Origin: Dehalococcoidia bacterium
GTDB taxonomy: Bacteria; Chloroflexota; Dehalococcoidia; GIF9; AB-539-J10
DNA length: 9,102 bases
Direction of reading: 5' to 3'
Assembly: GCA_030603265.1 (NCBI GenBank)
Contig: JAUVYD010000035.1
Location: 1-9,102, forward strand
Shown: positions 1 through 6,134 of the stretch, piece after piece
Numbering within the stretch: the first letter of the stretch is position 1
Layout of the letters: each line of letters begins with the position of its first letter
The notes under the pieces: generated by a model
Databases searched by the model: none
What the model was told of the DNA's origin: nothing
Seen by the model: only the letters and a program-made list of their open reading frames with translations
Position numbers and translations under genes: made by a program

Positions 1-812
1 GCGGGCCAGGTCATGTTGACGTGCACCGCAGTCTGCTCCATGAGCGACTTCTCCGTGTACTCGATTGCCATGGGGATGATGCCGGCCTGCAGTATCTTGG
101 GCACGGTGGCGATGGCGGCGCGGCGGTCTTCGAAGGAGACCACCAGTGTGGCCGTGGCGCCGAACTTCGGGTAGAGCTTCAGTGTGGCCTTCGTTATTAC
201 GCCGAGGATTCCCTCGGAGTCGATAATCAGGTGTATGAGGTCAAGTCCAGTGTTGTTCTTGAGCAGCTTGCCGCCCATCTGCACTATCTCGCCGGTCGGG
301 AGGACGACCTCCAGCCCCTTGACATAGCTGCGAACAACGCCGTACTTCACCGCGCGCGTGCCGCCCGCATTGCAGGCGACCATGCCGCCCACCTGCGCTC
401 CCTCGTCGCCGGGATGTGGGGGGAACAGCAGATCCGCGTTCTCAACTTCCTTCAGCATTTGCTCGAGGGTCACGCCAGCCACGGAGACGATCATCATGTT
501 GTCCTTGTCGACCTCGATGACCTTGTCGAGTCGCTCGAGCGACAGGACAATACCGTCCCTGGTGGGAACAGCCGCGCCGACAAGGCCCGTGCCGCCGCCC
601 CTGGGGTAAACGGGGGTCTTCTCTTCGTTGGCCAGTTTGAGGATGGCGGATATCTCCTCGGGATTGGCCGGTTTCACGACAACGACGTTCTCCGCAGGCT
701 TGGGGAGCACGCCGAGATACGTCTCGTCCGCGAGGTAACCCGTAATCTGGTCGCGCTGGGTGACGACAAAGTCGTCGCCGACGATACGCTTCAGGGCTTC
801 AACGTTAATCAT
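1..812 (-). CDS. glcD: FAD-linked 2-hydroxyacid oxidase, GlcD / D-lactate dehydrogenase type (3' end cut by window edge)
   Basis: This is the N-terminal 270 residues of an FAD-binding oxidase; family members are usually about 450-480 residues, so the substrate-side C-terminal domain lies beyond the edge. Such enzymes oxidise 2-hydroxyacids (glycolate, D-lactate and similar) to 2-oxoacids, passing electrons to quinone or a partner protein. Seen directly: the PCMH-type FAD fold, with RGGGTGLVGA at residues 71-80 (pyrophosphate loop), PPHPGDEGAQVGG at 131-143 followed by CNAGG at 147-151, KYG at 156-158, GLEVVLPTGE at 166-175, and DSEGILGVIT at 198-207 where the family normally has GSEGTLGIIT. 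The ATG at 812 is preceded by AAGGAGG eight bases upstream, which fixes the start. There is no signal peptide. It follows the TRAP transporter genes on the same strand but is separated from them by a terminator-like hairpin and has its own candidate promoter. The substrate is not determined by this fragment; D-lactate, glycolate or a sulfolactate-like acid are all possible. Confidence 0.9.
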   Translation of the reverse strand, partial: MINVEALKRIVGDDFVVTQRDQITGYLADETYLGVLPKPAENVVVVKPANPEEISAILKLANEEKTPVYPRGGGTGLVGAAVPTRDGIVLSLERLDKVIEVDKDNMMIVSVAGVTLEQMLKEVENADLLFPPHPGDEGAQVGGMVACNAGGTRAVKYGVVRSYVKGLEVVLPTGEIVQMGGKLLKNNTGLDLIHLIIDSEGILGVITKATLKLYPKFGATATLVVSFEDRRAAIATVPKILQAGIIPMAIEYTEKSLMEQTAVHVNMTWP

Positions 813-820
813 AGCTGGTA

Positions 821-827
821 CCTCCTT
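821..827 (-). promoter_or_regulatory. Ribosome binding site of the GlcD-type oxidase
   Basis: On the minus strand this reads AAGGAGG, an almost full match to the anti-Shine-Dalgarno, eight bases before the ATG at 812. It decides the start of the oxidase, whose N-terminus (MINVEALKRIVGDD) also has the form expected for the family. Confidence 0.8.
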
Positions 828-999
828 GCTGAACATATCGAATGGGAACTCTCTGCCGCAGGTGAGACGACGTTCCGAGTAGATGTTTGCCTGCAGCTCA
901 CCTGTGATTTCAGGCTGTGCAACTCAAGTCTTTCCGCGAGAAGTCGGCCACCCCGGTGTGCGGTGGCATTCATCGCCCACCCCACCCAAGGCTCGGCGT

Positions 1000-1028
1000 A
1001 TGGTATCGGTTTCTTGCTGTCTTTTCAA
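1000..1028 (-). promoter_or_regulatory. Candidate sigma70-type promoter for the GlcD-type gene
   Basis: On the minus strand, TTGAAA (1028-1023; five of six matches to TTGACA) is followed after exactly 17 bases by TACCAT (1005-1000; four of six matches to TATAAT). It points at the oxidase gene and lies about 190 bases upstream of its start codon, downstream of the dctM terminator hairpin. Found by eye only; no start-site data. Confidence 0.35.
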
Positions 1029-1141
1029 TAGTCACAGCTGCGTGGAGTCAGTGAGTGGTGAGACTCCGGGGAGGGGGGTAATCCGGAGCCGCATCGCTTG
1101 TTCATGCACCGGCAGATGTTTGTGCTCTCGTGAATAGGGGA

Positions 1142-1165
1142 AGGGGGGCCTGGAGTGGCCCCCCT
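1142..1165 (-). terminator. Hairpin terminator after dctM
   Basis: A perfect 9-bp stem, AGGGGGGCC at 1142-1150 against GGCCCCCCT at 1157-1165, with the 6-nt loop 1151-1156, sits 12 bases past the dctM stop codon. On the minus strand the stem is followed by TTCCCCTATTC, a pyrimidine run that is not a clean U tract, so it may work as an imperfect intrinsic terminator or as a 3'-end stabiliser of the transporter mRNA. It separates the transporter from the oxidase gene. Confidence 0.6.
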
Positions 1166-1177
1166 GGAAAACACTGT

Positions 1178-2524
1178 CTAGAACTTGATCATCAGATGTG
1201 GCAGCCACAGGATGATATCGGGGAAGATGATGCAGAGGAGCATTCCTAACATGATGATAATGACGAACGGAATTACGCCTCGGATGATATGTCCTGTGTC
1301 AATGCCCCATTCGGGAGGAGCAAGTCCCTTCAGGTAGAAGATGGCGTACGCAAACGGCGGCGTGAGGAATGACATCTGGAGGTTGATGCACAGCATCATG
1401 GCAAACCAGAGCGCGTCGAACCCGAGGGCCTCGCCGATGGGACTCACCAGCGGAATCATCACAAAGAGAATGCCTATCCAGTCGATAAACATCCCGAGTA
1501 TGAAGATCATGAACATGATGAGGGCGAAGATGCCCCACTTGCCGCCCGGTGCGCCCAGGATGAGTGCACTCACGGCGTCGCCGCCGCCCAGGCGCAGAAA
1601 CACACCTGTGAACATGCTGGCGCCGAGGCCTACAGCCATAGCCATCGCTCCGATCCTGAGAGTGTCTCTCGAAGTGTCTTTGAGCATCTTCATGGAGAAG
1701 CGGCGATAGACTACTGCGAGCAACGTGGCGGCAACACCGCCCACTGCGGCTGCCTCGGTTGGAGTGGCGATACCGAAGAATATGCTTCCCAGCACCGCAA
1801 GGATGATGAACATCGGGGGCAGAAGCCCCTTGGCCAGGGCGGAGAGCTTGGTGCTCAGCGGAACCGCTCTCTCCGCCTCAGGTAAGGCCGGAGCCATGTG
1901 CGGCCTGAGGAAACAGACCACCACGATGTACAGGATGTAGAGCGCCGAAAGCAAGAAGCCCGGCATGAATGCCGCCATGAACAGCTTGCCGACCGATATC
2001 TGTGCCATGGGGCCGTAGATGACCAGCATGATGCTGGGCGGAATGAGGATGCCGAGAGTGCCGCCGGCACAGACGGAGCCGCTCACGAGCTCCTTGCTGT
2101 AGCCGCGCTTGAGCATCGTGGGCGCAGCAATGAGCGCCATCGTTGTCACTGAAGCGGCAACGACGCCCACGCACGCGGCAAGCACCGTACCCATCAGGAT
2201 GGTGCCGATAGCAAGCCCTCCACGGAGTCCGCCGAATGTCAACAGGAGGCCGTCATACAGCTTTTCGGCGGCCCCTGATTTTTCCACCATTATTCCCATG
2301 AATACGAAGAGAGGAACGGCGAGAAAAGTGTAGTTGTACAGCATCCCGAGGACACGCAGGTGGAGGATCTTGAACACGGCAGGGCCGAGGGTCATCAGGC
2401 CCACGAGCAGCGCCACGGAACCGAGTGAAAAGAAGAGAGGATATCCGAGGAGTACTCCGATGAGGAGTCCTCCGAACATGATGAGAACTATGGCAAGAGG
2501 GCTGAGGTCCAGTCCTTGTAGCAC
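1178..2524 (-). CDS. dctM: TRAP transporter large permease subunit, DctM family
   Basis: This 448-residue membrane protein is the ion-coupled translocation subunit of a TRAP (tripartite ATP-independent periplasmic) transporter; it works with the small permease and the binding protein encoded just upstream. About a dozen hydrophobic segments are visible. Family motifs: GTLGILIPPSIMLVIYG (155-171), GIATPTEAAAVG (251-262) and LTPPFAYAIFYLKGLAPPE (387-405). The last form, with FYLKG and APPE, resembles the mannitol/chloroaromatic (TakM/FcbT3) subclass rather than classical C4-dicarboxylate DctM; this is a judgement from remembered family patterns. Length is normal for a stand-alone large subunit (about 430-450), so it is not fused to DctQ. 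The start is GTG at 2524, two bases after the dctQ stop, with AAAGGGGG inside the end of dctQ as ribosome site, so the two permease genes are translationally coupled. A GC hairpin follows its stop. Confidence 0.96.
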   Translation of the reverse strand: MLQGLDLSPLAIVLIMFGGLLIGVLLGYPLFFSLGSVALLVGLMTLGPAVFKILHLRVLGMLYNYTFLAVPLFVFMGIMVEKSGAAEKLYDGLLLTFGGLRGGLAIGTILMGTVLAACVGVVAASVTTMALIAAPTMLKRGYSKELVSGSVCAGGTLGILIPPSIMLVIYGPMAQISVGKLFMAAFMPGFLLSALYILYIVVVCFLRPHMAPALPEAERAVPLSTKLSALAKGLLPPMFIILAVLGSIFFGIATPTEAAAVGGVAATLLAVVYRRFSMKMLKDTSRDTLRIGAMAMAVGLGASMFTGVFLRLGGGDAVSALILGAPGGKWGIFALIMFMIFILGMFIDWIGILFVMIPLVSPIGEALGFDALWFAMMLCINLQMSFLTPPFAYAIFYLKGLAPPEWGIDTGHIIRGVIPFVIIIMLGMLLCIIFPDIILWLPHLMIKF

Positions 2525-2526
2525 TG

Positions 2527-3039
2527 TTACTTACCCCCTTTGGCCAGGACGGTCACGTCTTTGAGGAAGGTGGCGATGCCCTGAATCAGGACGAGAAGTA
2601 TGCCTGCAGCCACCACTATCTTGAACGGCCATGTGATGGGCGACCAGGCACACATGTTGTCGACCTGGTTGATTGAGATGGCGAAGAGAGCGTCCTGGAT
2701 GAAGAGCTTGCTAAGGACCACGAACAGAGGAAAGAAGAACAGCAAGGTGAAGAGTACCTCAAGCCAGGCTCGGACTCTGGAGGGGATCTTTTCTGAGATG
2801 ATATCCACCCTCACGTTGGCGTTTATCCTGTGGTTATTGGCAAGTCCGAGTGCGATGAAGCAGGCTCCAAGCATCTGCGTGGTGGCCCATGCCCACGACG
2901 TAGGAGAGTTCAGAACATACCTCATGAAGACCTCGTACGAGGTGGCGAGAATAACCATGAGGATGAGCCATTTGGAGACTTCGCTGACCTTCTCGGTCAC
3001 GGCTCCGACACCCTCATAGAACTTTTGAATTGCGGTCAT
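2527..3039 (-). CDS. dctQ: TRAP transporter small permease subunit, DctQ family
   Basis: A 170-residue membrane protein with four hydrophobic segments (about 24-42, 53-70, 93-112 and 139-158), the expected topology and length for a DctQ subunit, which binds the large permease and is needed for transport. Seen motifs: YEVFMRYVLNSPTSWAW (35-51) at the end of the first segment, NVRVDIISEKIPSRVRAWLE (75-94) on the cytoplasmic side, and SPITWPFKIVVAAG (133-146). These resemble the small subunits of mannitol/chloroaromatic-type TRAP systems. The ATG at 3039 has a modest GGAG about ten bases upstream. A 78-nt spacer with a strong hairpin separates it from dctP; it nearly touches dctM. Confidence 0.93.
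   Translation of the reverse strand: MTAIQKFYEGVGAVTEKVSEVSKWLILMVILATSYEVFMRYVLNSPTSWAWATTQMLGACFIALGLANNHRINANVRVDIISEKIPSRVRAWLEVLFTLLFFFPLFVVLSKLFIQDALFAISINQVDNMCAWSPITWPFKIVVAAGILLVLIQGIATFLKDVTVLAKGGK
2533..2540 (-). promoter_or_regulatory. Ribosome binding site of dctM, inside the dctQ coding end
   Basis: The minus strand reads AAAGGGGG here, encoding the last Lys-Gly-Gly residues of DctQ and lying about nine bases before the GTG start of dctM. The arrangement (stop TAA, two bases, GTG) implies coupled translation of the two permease subunits and supports the non-ATG start. Confidence 0.65.
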
Positions 3040-3056
3040 GTCGTTCTTACTCCACT

Positions 3057-3092
3057 AGAGGGACCCCGCAGACATAATCTACGGGGCCCCCT
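3057..3092 (-). promoter_or_regulatory. Intercistronic hairpin between dctP and dctQ
   Basis: CCCCG (3064-3068) pairs with CGGGG (3082-3086). The stem continues outward past one bulged A (3063) with GGG (3060-3062) against CCC (3087-3089), then a mismatch and two more pairs out to 3057/3092. Inward, after one C-A mismatch, AGA (3070-3072) pairs with TCT (3078-3080) around a 5-nt loop. There is no U tract. It lies 25 bases past the dctP stop and just before the dctQ ribosome site. Such hairpins between binding-protein and permease genes commonly protect the upstream message from 3' decay or let only part of the transcripts continue, giving an excess of binding protein. That role is inferred here. 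Confidence 0.6.
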
Positions 3093-3117
3093 GAGCTAAC
3101 GTTGACAGGGAAGAGGG

Positions 3118-4269
3118 CTAGTCGATGTAGTCGAACATACTGATCTGGGGAGCCACTTCCTGGGTTGCGCGTCTCATGGTCATGAAGAATGCTTTCTGGT
3201 GATCCCAGACGGTCGCAAAGGTTGCGTCCTCGGCTGCGTACTTTTCGCAGATGGCGAGGCCGGCCTTGGCGATGTCTTCCTGGGCATCATCGGACACACG
3301 CACAATCTCCGTGCCGTAGTCCTCGTACAGGCCCATGACCACACCGTCCTGATACCAGTCGGCAAGGAAGTGGTCAATGACGCCGACTTTCCACTGGTCC
3401 TTGAACTCACGCTGCAGGTTGGGTGGCAGTGCGTTCCATGCATCGTGATTGACGAGAACGTAGGAGATCCAGGACGGAGAGTGGATGCCGGGGACGCCAA
3501 CGTACTTGGTAATCTCGTGGAAGCCCATCGGCCAGTTCTGTGCGGGCGGGCAGTACTCGAACGCGTCGATGACGCCGCGCTGAGCCGACTCGTAGAGCTC
3601 GGAGCCGGAGATAGACACGACGGAGGCTCCGTTGTCCTCAAGAACCTCGGCCCAGAAGCCCATGGTCCTGAACTTGACGCCCTTGAAGTCGGCCATGCTC
3701 TCGAGCTTCACGTTTGAGTGGCAGAACAGCTCCGCCTCCCCGGGGATAGCTCCAACGGAGATTCCCCAGTCGCCCCAGATGTTGTTGGCGATCTCTTCGC
3801 CGCCGCCTATGTAGTACCAGGCGAGCAGATCAATGGGGTGAGGCCCTCCGGGCAGGCCCGTGGGGGTCAACAGGTAGCCAACAGGACCGAGTAGCTTTAC
3901 GTTGCTGACGGCGTTGCCCCAGCCGACCTCGGCCACGCCTTCCTTCAAAGCCTCGGCGATGTCATAGGCGGGGACGATCTCTCCACCGGCGGATATCTTC
4001 ATGGTCATCTGTCCGTCAGTGGCTGTCTCCAATGCGTCAGCCACTCCCACACAGTAGTTGAAGTGAGGTGTGCCGGATGGGTGTTCGTGGAGGAACGTCC
4101 AGTTGTAGGTCTTGCCTTCGGGTGCAGCGGGCGTCGAAGCCTCTTCTTCGCCCTCCTCCGGTGCTGTGGTTCCTTCGTCAGGAGCTGCAGCCTCGGGGGC
4201 GCATCCGACGACGACCAGGCTGACTATTGCCAGCATGGCCACGAGGACGATGGGTAGTCTTGTCTTCAT
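3118..4269 (-). CDS. dctP: TRAP transporter substrate-binding lipoprotein, DctP family (2-oxoacid / TakP-like)
   Basis: A 383-residue extracytoplasmic solute receptor that delivers an organic acid to the DctQM permease encoded next. Residues 1-22 form a lipoprotein signal: basic MKTR, a hydrophobic core, then LVVVGC with the lipidated cysteine at 23. A disordered linker rich in Ala, Pro, Glu and Thr (24-53) tethers the domain to the membrane. The mature domain shows TYNWTFLHEHPSGTPHF (54-70), ADFKGVKFRTMG (193-204) with Arg201 in the place of the conserved carboxylate-binding arginine, RGVIDAFE (231-238) and MGFHEITKYVGVPGIHSPS (248-266). The last block matches the pattern GFHxxxKYxxxPGWxEP of the TakP/FcbT1-type subgroup, except that the aromatic is Ile262 and Glu is Ser264, which hints at a different ligand. 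The start ATG has AAGGAGG seven bases upstream. Substrate class (monocarboxylic 2-hydroxy or 2-oxo acid, or a related acid) is inferred from subgroup and neighbours. Confidence 0.94.
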   Translation of the reverse strand: MKTRLPIVLVAMLAIVSLVVVGCAPEAAAPDEGTTAPEEGEEEASTPAAPEGKTYNWTFLHEHPSGTPHFNYCVGVADALETATDGQMTMKISAGGEIVPAYDIAEALKEGVAEVGWGNAVSNVKLLGPVGYLLTPTGLPGGPHPIDLLAWYYIGGGEEIANNIWGDWGISVGAIPGEAELFCHSNVKLESMADFKGVKFRTMGFWAEVLEDNGASVVSISGSELYESAQRGVIDAFEYCPPAQNWPMGFHEITKYVGVPGIHSPSWISYVLVNHDAWNALPPNLQREFKDQWKVGVIDHFLADWYQDGVVMGLYEDYGTEIVRVSDDAQEDIAKAGLAICEKYAAEDATFATVWDHQKAFFMTMRRATQEVAPQISMFDYID

Positions 4270-4276
4270 GTCAGAA

Positions 4277-4283
4277 CCTCCTT
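4277..4283 (-). promoter_or_regulatory. Ribosome binding site of dctP
   Basis: The minus strand reads AAGGAGG, seven bases before the ATG at 4269. It is the strongest ribosome site of the transporter genes, fitting the need for excess binding protein over permease. Confidence 0.75.
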
Positions 4284-4552
4284 CTTACTACTTGAGCCTT
4301 TTCAGGCCTGGTGCCTTGAGTTCTTCTCTCCCTGACCCTCGCGGCGGAAGCCACTTGTTACGCCACCGGAGTCAGTGCGACAGTGTGCCGCCGGTTCTCA
4401 CGCGGGCGCAGTGATTTGAGAGAAGCCACGGGATTGATGATACACCGAATGCAGGGCGAGGAAACCAAAGATAGGGATCACGGGCATGCGGCGCCGTGAC
4501 ACAAGCTCTGTCCTTCCAATCGAAATGCCTATGTGAGAGCACGTAGCAAAGG

Positions 4553-4581
4553 ATAGTACACAAGTCGAGTGCAAAATACAA
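4553..4581 (-). promoter_or_regulatory. Candidate promoter of the TRAP operon
   Basis: On the minus strand TTGTAT (4581-4576) and TACTAT (4558-4553) are separated by exactly 17 bases. The -10 box matches four of six positions, the -35 box three of six. It sits in the most AT-rich part of the gap upstream of dctP. Weak on its own; supported by position and by the similar TAC-N-AT boxes before two other genes of the cluster. Confidence 0.3.
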
Positions 4582-4598
4582 CGCAATGCGCAGTGCGT
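4581..4598 (-). terminator. Possible weak terminator after the second UxaA-family gene
   Basis: ACGCA (4581-4585) pairs with TGCGT (4594-4598) around an 8-nt loop, starting inside the stop codon of the upstream gene, and is followed on the minus strand by TGTATTTTG. The stem is only 5 bp and the T-run is broken, so termination would be partial. It overlaps the -35 box of the candidate dctP promoter. Confidence 0.3.
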
Positions 4599-5746
4599 CA
4601 GGGGCCGGTCACGCAGATGCCGTTGTAGGTGCTCTGGTGCAGCAGTTCGGCGCTCGTAGCCCCGCCCGAGGCAACGTCGACCGCCCGCGCGAACAGGAGA
4701 CTGCCGCTGGCGTCAAGTGTGCCCGCCGAGGCGAGATTGACGTACACGTCGATGTTGTCCTTCATGTGCTCGTACGTGCCCAGATTGCCTGTGACCTTGA
4801 TGACAGGGACGAACGAGAACCCGATGGGTGTCCCTCTGCCTGTAGAGAAGAACAGCACATTTGCGCCCGCCGCAGCCAGGCACGTGAGGTTCTCGGAGTC
4901 CATGCCCATTCCGTTAACGACGAAGAGGCCGCGTCTATCAGGGCGCTCTCCGTACTCGCACACGCCGTCGATGGGATGCGTGCCACCCTTGGCAATCGCA
5001 CCCAGGGACTTCTCCTCTATCGTCGTGAGGCCGCCCTCGATGTTGCCCCTGGCAGGATTGGCGCCTCTCATGTCTACGCCCTTGTCGAGGAAACGTTGCT
5101 CGCAATCGGCCACCATCCGGAGTATGCGCATGCCGAGTTCCGGCGTGGAGGCGCGCGCCGCGAGAAGGTGCTCGGCGCCGATGAACTCCTGTGTCTCGCT
5201 GAAGAGGCCGCTCCCGCCCGCGGAGAGCAGTTTGTCGAATGCGTTGCCGATGGCCGGGTTGGCTGCCAGCCCCGAAGTCGCGTCCGACCCGCCGCATTCG
5301 GCGCCGAAGACGAGCATGGACAGGGGGCAGAGTTCCCTGGTGGCGCCGGTAGTCCTGGCGGACAGCTTGCTGGCGAGGCGCGAACCGCGCGCGACTGTGG
5401 CAATCGTGCCGCCTTCTTTCTGAATGACGAGCGTTTCTACGGGCTTGCCTGAGAGCGAGACCTGCTGCGCTACTTCGTGGACGTCTGTGGGCTCGCAACC
5501 GAGGCTGACATAGATGACTGCCGACAGATTCGGGTGTCGCCCCAGGTTCACGAGCGTTCGTTGAAGGACTTCGAGCTCATCCGGTGTGTGGTCACAGCCC
5601 TGAAAGTGGGTGAAGAGCGCACATCCATCGACGCTCTCGGCAATCTGTCGTGCTGTGTCGCAGGCGCAACCGACCGTGGGAATGATGCCCACAAGGTTGC
5701 GTGTGCCCGCGGTTCCATCTTGGCGCCGATAGCCGAGGAACTCCAT
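4598..5746 (-). CDS. UxaA-family dehydratase large subunit (altronate/galactarate dehydratase, sulfolactate lyase SuyB-like), paralogue 2
   Basis: This 382-residue protein has the D-galactarate/altronate dehydratase C-terminal-type catalytic fold. The family, which also includes the large subunit of (R)-sulfolactate sulfo-lyase, uses a metal centre to eliminate water or sulfite from a hydroxyacid. Seen: GYRRQDGTAGTRN (5-17), TVGC27, FTHFQGC51, HPNLSAVIYVSLGCE (71-85), ECGGSDATSGLAANPAIG (150-167), GANPARGNIEGGLTTIEEKS (228-247), STGRGTPIGF (301-310) and PVIKVTGN (314-321). The aspartate/asparagine block usually written DxDxNAG reads NIDVYVNLASAG here. Length equals that of a stand-alone large subunit, so the SAF domain that full-length enzymes carry is absent, and no separate SAF gene is in the window. 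ATG at 5746 has GGGAG seven bases upstream. It is a clear paralogue of the gene upstream on the same strand. Family membership is sure; the substrate is not. Confidence 0.9.
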   Translation of the reverse strand: MEFLGYRRQDGTAGTRNLVGIIPTVGCACDTARQIAESVDGCALFTHFQGCDHTPDELEVLQRTLVNLGRHPNLSAVIYVSLGCEPTDVHEVAQQVSLSGKPVETLVIQKEGGTIATVARGSRLASKLSARTTGATRELCPLSMLVFGAECGGSDATSGLAANPAIGNAFDKLLSAGGSGLFSETQEFIGAEHLLAARASTPELGMRILRMVADCEQRFLDKGVDMRGANPARGNIEGGLTTIEEKSLGAIAKGGTHPIDGVCEYGERPDRRGLFVVNGMGMDSENLTCLAAAGANVLFFSTGRGTPIGFSFVPVIKVTGNLGTYEHMKDNIDVYVNLASAGTLDASGSLLFARAVDVASGGATSAELLHQSTYNGICVTGP

Positions 5747-6134
5747 TGTTGTCTCCCTGGCTGCCCCGCGCGCATTGTGTTGACAGAACGGGCAGGTTCC
5801 AATGTGGGAGCCGACCCGAGGGCGGAGAGCCTGTGCTGGTCGGCTATGTTAGCCGTTGCCGCAGGTCGGCGCAAGCGGGCCGTCGCACACGTAGTCCACG
5901 GGCTTGGCTGCAGGGAGTTTCCGCTGTCCGGTCCTCGACCCGCGCCCGCCGGACGGCGGATGTGACGTGTGGGGGGAGTCCCGCCAGTCCGTGTCCACCC
6001 CAGGCTGGCGAGACTCACAGAGGTTCGTGTCTGGAGGGCCCGGTAGCGCGGTGGCGCGGAGTCACCGTATTGGGCAAGCCACATGCGCGCCGAGCAGTAG
6101 TGCCGGAACGGCCGACGGTCAAACCTGAGCCGGA
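5747..6134. other. GC-rich intergenic region between the two UxaA-family genes
   Basis: This 388-nt gap has no supportable gene. Open frames crossing it are Arg- and Pro-rich, lack family motifs, and run into the dehydratase gene in the wrong frame. I looked on the minus strand for a relic of the small SAF subunit (the GHKxA motif) and saw none. Visible items are a tight hairpin (CCGCC 5946-5950, loop GGAC, GGCGG 5955-5959) and a weak candidate promoter for the downstream paralogue (5846-5874). No clear terminator follows the first paralogue. Confidence 0.5.
5846..5874 (-). promoter_or_regulatory. Weak candidate promoter for UxaA-family paralogue 2
   Basis: On the minus strand TTGCGC (5874-5869) and TAACAT (5851-5846) are 17 bases apart, about 100 bases before the ATG at 5746. 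Only three and four of six positions match, in a GC-rich context, so this may be chance. Confidence 0.2.

Larger units (their letters stand above)
813..1177. other. Intergenic region between dctM and the GlcD-type gene
   Basis: This 365-nt stretch has no convincing gene; the short open frames in it show no family motif and no supporting ribosome site. Going along the minus strand it holds a GC-rich terminator hairpin after dctM (1142-1165), a weaker imperfect inverted repeat (CTCCGG at 1064-1069 against CCGGAG at 1083-1088, 13-nt loop rich in G), a candidate promoter (1000-1028), and the ribosome site of the oxidase (821-827). About 170 nt between promoter and ribosome site would form a leader in which I see no recognisable riboswitch. 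Confidence 0.6.
4270..4597. other. Intergenic region upstream of dctP
   Basis: No gene is supported in these 328 nt. On the minus strand, in order, it holds a small hairpin right after the second dehydratase gene (4581-4598), an overlapping candidate promoter (4553-4581), a leader of roughly 250 nt, and the dctP ribosome site. Its T- and A-richer first part (4500-4590) contrasts with the surrounding coding sequence, as expected for a promoter. I see no recognisable riboswitch in the leader. Two short frames on the minus strand (62 and 69 codons) have no family likeness or ribosome site. Confidence 0.55.

Noticed and set aside
21..1031. A 336-codon plus-strand open frame
   Set aside because: It lies opposite the GlcD-type gene, whose minus-strand product has clear FAD-domain motifs; the plus-strand protein is compositionally odd, runs on through the gap, and has no family likeness.
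1064..1088. Inverted repeat CTCCGG / CCGGAG
   Set aside because: It has only a 6-bp stem with a 13-nt G-rich loop and no T-run; the better terminator for dctM is the 9-bp hairpin at 1142-1165.
4586..5452. A 288-codon plus-strand open frame
   Set aside because: It is antisense to UxaA-family paralogue 2 and is not recognisable as any protein.
5779..5784. A perfect TTGACA on the plus strand
   Set aside because: No acceptable -10 box lies 16-18 bases downstream, and no plus-strand gene follows.
6012..6030. GGTTCGTGTC resembling a tRNA T-loop
   Set aside because: The flanking bases do not pair as a T-arm, and no acceptor, D or anticodon arm is found at the right spacing.
5548..6084. A 178-codon minus-strand frame spanning the gap between the two UxaA genes
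   Set aside because: It is Arg/Pro/Ser-rich, overlaps the start of paralogue 2 in another frame, and has no ribosome site or SAF-domain motif, so it is not the missing small subunit.
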